Positions 12,209 through 13,748 of a DNA stretch of 13,748 nt are shown piece by piece. Within the stretch, counting starts at the first letter, position 1, and each line of letters starts with the position of its first letter. A program made the translations under genes and the position numbers. The stretch lies in the NCBI GenBank assembly GCA_002404055.1, contig DHIZ01000293.1:9654-23401 (forward strand), written 5' to 3'. The notes under the pieces are model-generated. The model saw nothing but the letters and a program-made list of their open reading frames with translations. It made no database searches and had not been told where the DNA came from. This stretch comes from Chloroflexi bacterium UBA4733. Its GTDB lineage: Bacteria > Chloroflexota > UBA4733.

Positions 12209-13695
12209 GGTTGCGCCAGGATGCCGTTGACCTGCTGGGTCACCGCGTGCAGCCCATCGGCCACCGCTGTCTTCCCGGATAGGATATCGGCGCGCACCTT
12301 GGTATAGGCGCTCCAGACATCGCTGGAGTGCGGCGGGATTTGCACCGACTGACCGTTCTTGCTGGCGATGTCCACCAGCTTGGCGATGCCGGCCGGAACC
12401 GGATTGGCTTTGCGCTGCGCCGCCGCCCAACCTTGCAGCGCCGTCAGCCGCGACGGCAAGTTGCCGGGGTTCACCACCTGGTCCGGCGTCTCATTGAGGA
12501 TCCACCAGCTCATGAAATCCCAGGCGTCCGACCGGTGCTTGCTCAACGGCGACAGCCCATGCGAAGGCGCACCCTTGATTACCGAAAACTGCCCCCCCGG
12601 TCCTTTCGGCGGCACCGCCACGTCCCAGTCCAACGACTTGCGTTGCTGAAACGTTTGGATCTCGTACGATCCGTCAATGCTCATGCCGAGATGACCAGTC
12701 TCGAAGGGGCTGCCGACGTTGAAGACTTTATTGACGTCGCTCGGCGTGCTGACCTTGTACTTGGTGGCGAGGTCAACCCAGAACTGGTGCGCCGTCATGG
12801 ACTCCGGCGAGTCAAAGAGCGCCTTCTTGCCATCCGCGCTCACCTCCTGAAAGCCCCAGGAGAACAGGAAGCTGCGCGTAAAGTAGTTGACATCGAACCC
12901 CCAGAAGGAGCTCGATTCGTCCACCCCCGGTTTGCTGAGCTTCTGGGCCGCGTCCAGCAGCGTGGTCTGGTAGTCCAGGCTGTCGCCGGGCAGCGGCAGT
13001 CCGGCGTTTTGGAACATGGTTTTGTTGTAGTAGAGCACCCCGATCGCCAGCATCGTCGACCAGGCCCAGTAGGTCCCCGAATTCTGCGGGTAGCGGCCCA
13101 GCTCGAGCGCCGCCTTGACGTAGTTGTTGACGTCGATCTTCGTCTGCGCGATCAGCGGGTCGAGTGGCAGCAGCACCTTTTTATCGCCAAAGCTCTGGAT
13201 GTCGTCGAAGTCCACCTCGATGATGTCGGGCGGGTCTCCAGCGGCCGTCTCGGCCAGCATCTTGGTGATGTGCGTGTTCGTGCCCGAGGTGTATTCCACA
13301 GTGAGCTTCACGTTGGGATGCAACTTCTGGTACGGACCGATCAGTTGGTCGTTGTACACCGCCTTATTGGTCTCGCGCACCAGCCAGGAGCCGAGGCGCA
13401 ACGCCACGGTTCCGGCGGCCGGCGTACCGACGCTCGCAGCGGGCGCGGAACTCGCCGTGCTGGCGGACGTGCTCACCGTGGCCGCTGTTGTGGCGGCACT
13501 GCTGGAAACCACTGCGGCGCTCACCGTTGACCCGGCGCTGCCGGTACCGGTGGATGTTGCGGCGCTGGTCGTGCCACTCGTGGTGGCGGTCGCCGTGCCG
13601 CCGCACGCCGAGAGCAACGCTGCTCCGGCGCTGCCGAGGGCCAGGGCGGCAGTAGTCCGCAAGAGGTATCGCCGGGTCCACATCTGGTATCTCAC
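12205..13695 (-). CDS. ABC-transporter family 1 extracellular solute-binding lipoprotein (sugar type)
   Basis: Membrane-anchored receptor that would deliver a sugar or oligosaccharide to an ABC importer; 496 aa. The N-terminus has a twin-arginine motif (TRRYLLR, 7-13), a hydrophobic stretch, and the lipobox LLSAC with lipidated Cys31, so it is probably a Tat-exported lipoprotein. Residues 32 to about 95 are a low-complexity Ser/Thr/Ala/Val linker. The binding domain follows: LRLGSWLVRE, PYQKLHPNVKLTVEYTSG, KMLAETAAGDPPDIIEVD, GVLYYNKTMFQNAGLPLPGD, GHLGMSIDGSYEIQTF and AWDFMSWWI, all typical of the MalE/UgpB-like family. The GTG start at 13695 has AAGGAAG 6 nt upstream; the ATG at 13683 is an alternative. 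No permease or ATPase gene is downstream, where one expects the permeases; they would have to lie elsewhere. Confidence 0.93.
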   Translation of the reverse strand: MRYQMWTRRYLLRTTAALALGSAGAALLSACGGTATATTSGTTSAATSTGTGSAGSTVSAAVVSSSAATTAATVSTSASTASSAPAASVGTPAAGTVALRLGSWLVRETNKAVYNDQLIGPYQKLHPNVKLTVEYTSGTNTHITKMLAETAAGDPPDIIEVDFDDIQSFGDKKVLLPLDPLIAQTKIDVNNYVKAALELGRYPQNSGTYWAWSTMLAIGVLYYNKTMFQNAGLPLPGDSLDYQTTLLDAAQKLSKPGVDESSSFWGFDVNYFTRSFLFSWGFQEVSADGKKALFDSPESMTAHQFWVDLATKYKVSTPSDVNKVFNVGSPFETGHLGMSIDGSYEIQTFQQRKSLDWDVAVPPKGPGGQFSVIKGAPSHGLSPLSKHRSDAWDFMSWWILNETPDQVVNPGNLPSRLTALQGWAAAQRKANPVPAGIAKLVDIASKNGQSVQIPPHSSDVWSAYTKVRADILSGKTAVADGLHAVTQQVNGILAQP

Positions 13696-13730
13696 GTGAG
13701 TCTTCCTTCCACATTGCCAACGCTTGCCTG

Positions 13731-13744
13731 GCGACTAAAGTCGC
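13731..13744. repeat. 14-bp palindrome upstream of the solute-binding protein gene
   Basis: GCGACTAAAGTCGC is an inverted repeat of 6 bp around AA. It lies about 36 nt upstream of the GTG start, in the presumed leader of the solute-binding protein gene. It could be an operator or a dispersed intergenic repeat. The window ends 4 nt further on. Confidence 0.4.
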
Positions 13745-13748
13745 GGCT

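Noticed and set aside
12328..13530. A 400-codon plus-strand frame opposite the solute-binding protein gene
   Set aside because: Arg-rich antisense reading with no recognisable domain; the minus strand has a full lipoprotein signal and binding domain.
1..13748. CRISPR arrays, tRNA or rRNA genes, transposase genes, toxin-antitoxin pairs and phage genes
   Set aside because: Read through for these on both strands; no regularly spaced repeats, cloverleaf-like segments, rRNA blocks or mobile-element enzymes were seen. The only repeat worth listing is at 5529-5603.

Overview
The window is a high-GC bacterial chromosome segment with tightly packed genes, no rRNA or tRNA, no CRISPR array and no recognisable transposase gene. 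The style suggests a Chloroflexota-like or other high-GC monoderm bacterium: a Tat-type lipoprotein with a long Ser/Thr/Ala linker, many peptidase, amidohydrolase and esterase genes, GTG starts with GTGA overlaps, and a D-alanylation operon. The taxonomic guess is inference from style only; nothing in the window proves it.

Left part (1-5248, + strand): a 5'-truncated M20 metallopeptidase, a neutral-ceramidase-like hydrolase, a PLP-dependent threonine aldolase family enzyme and a metal-dependent amidohydrolase. Between them lie decayed genes. A C-terminal scrap resembling a short-chain dehydrogenase (- strand) and an N-terminal creatininase scrap (- strand) flank the ceramidase-like gene on either side. 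A deleted and frameshifted mandelate racemase/enolase-superfamily gene follows the aldolase through a GTGA overlap. This looks like a catabolic gene set that has been rearranged and partly lost.

Gap (5249-5679): a doubtful 49-codon ORF, a small hairpin, and a striking perfect 19-bp inverted repeat around a 37-nt spacer just upstream of the next operon.

Centre (5680-10427, + strand): a complete dlt operon in the order dltD-dltC-dltX-dltA-dltB. DltA charges the carrier DltC with D-alanine, DltB (MBOAT) passes it across the membrane, DltX is the small membrane partner with the C-terminal FIYxxF-type motif, and DltD is the extracellular transferase/esterase-like component. The usual Firmicutes order is X-A-B-C-D, so this one is rearranged. 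A bulged hairpin lies between this operon and the convergent genes to its right.

Right part (10536-13695, - strand): a Tat/lipoprotein family 1 sugar-type solute-binding protein, followed downstream by an alpha/beta hydrolase with an N-terminal beta-sandwich-like region. A 22-codon ORF bridges them with ATGA overlaps at both ends, which suggests translational coupling. No ABC permease is visible.
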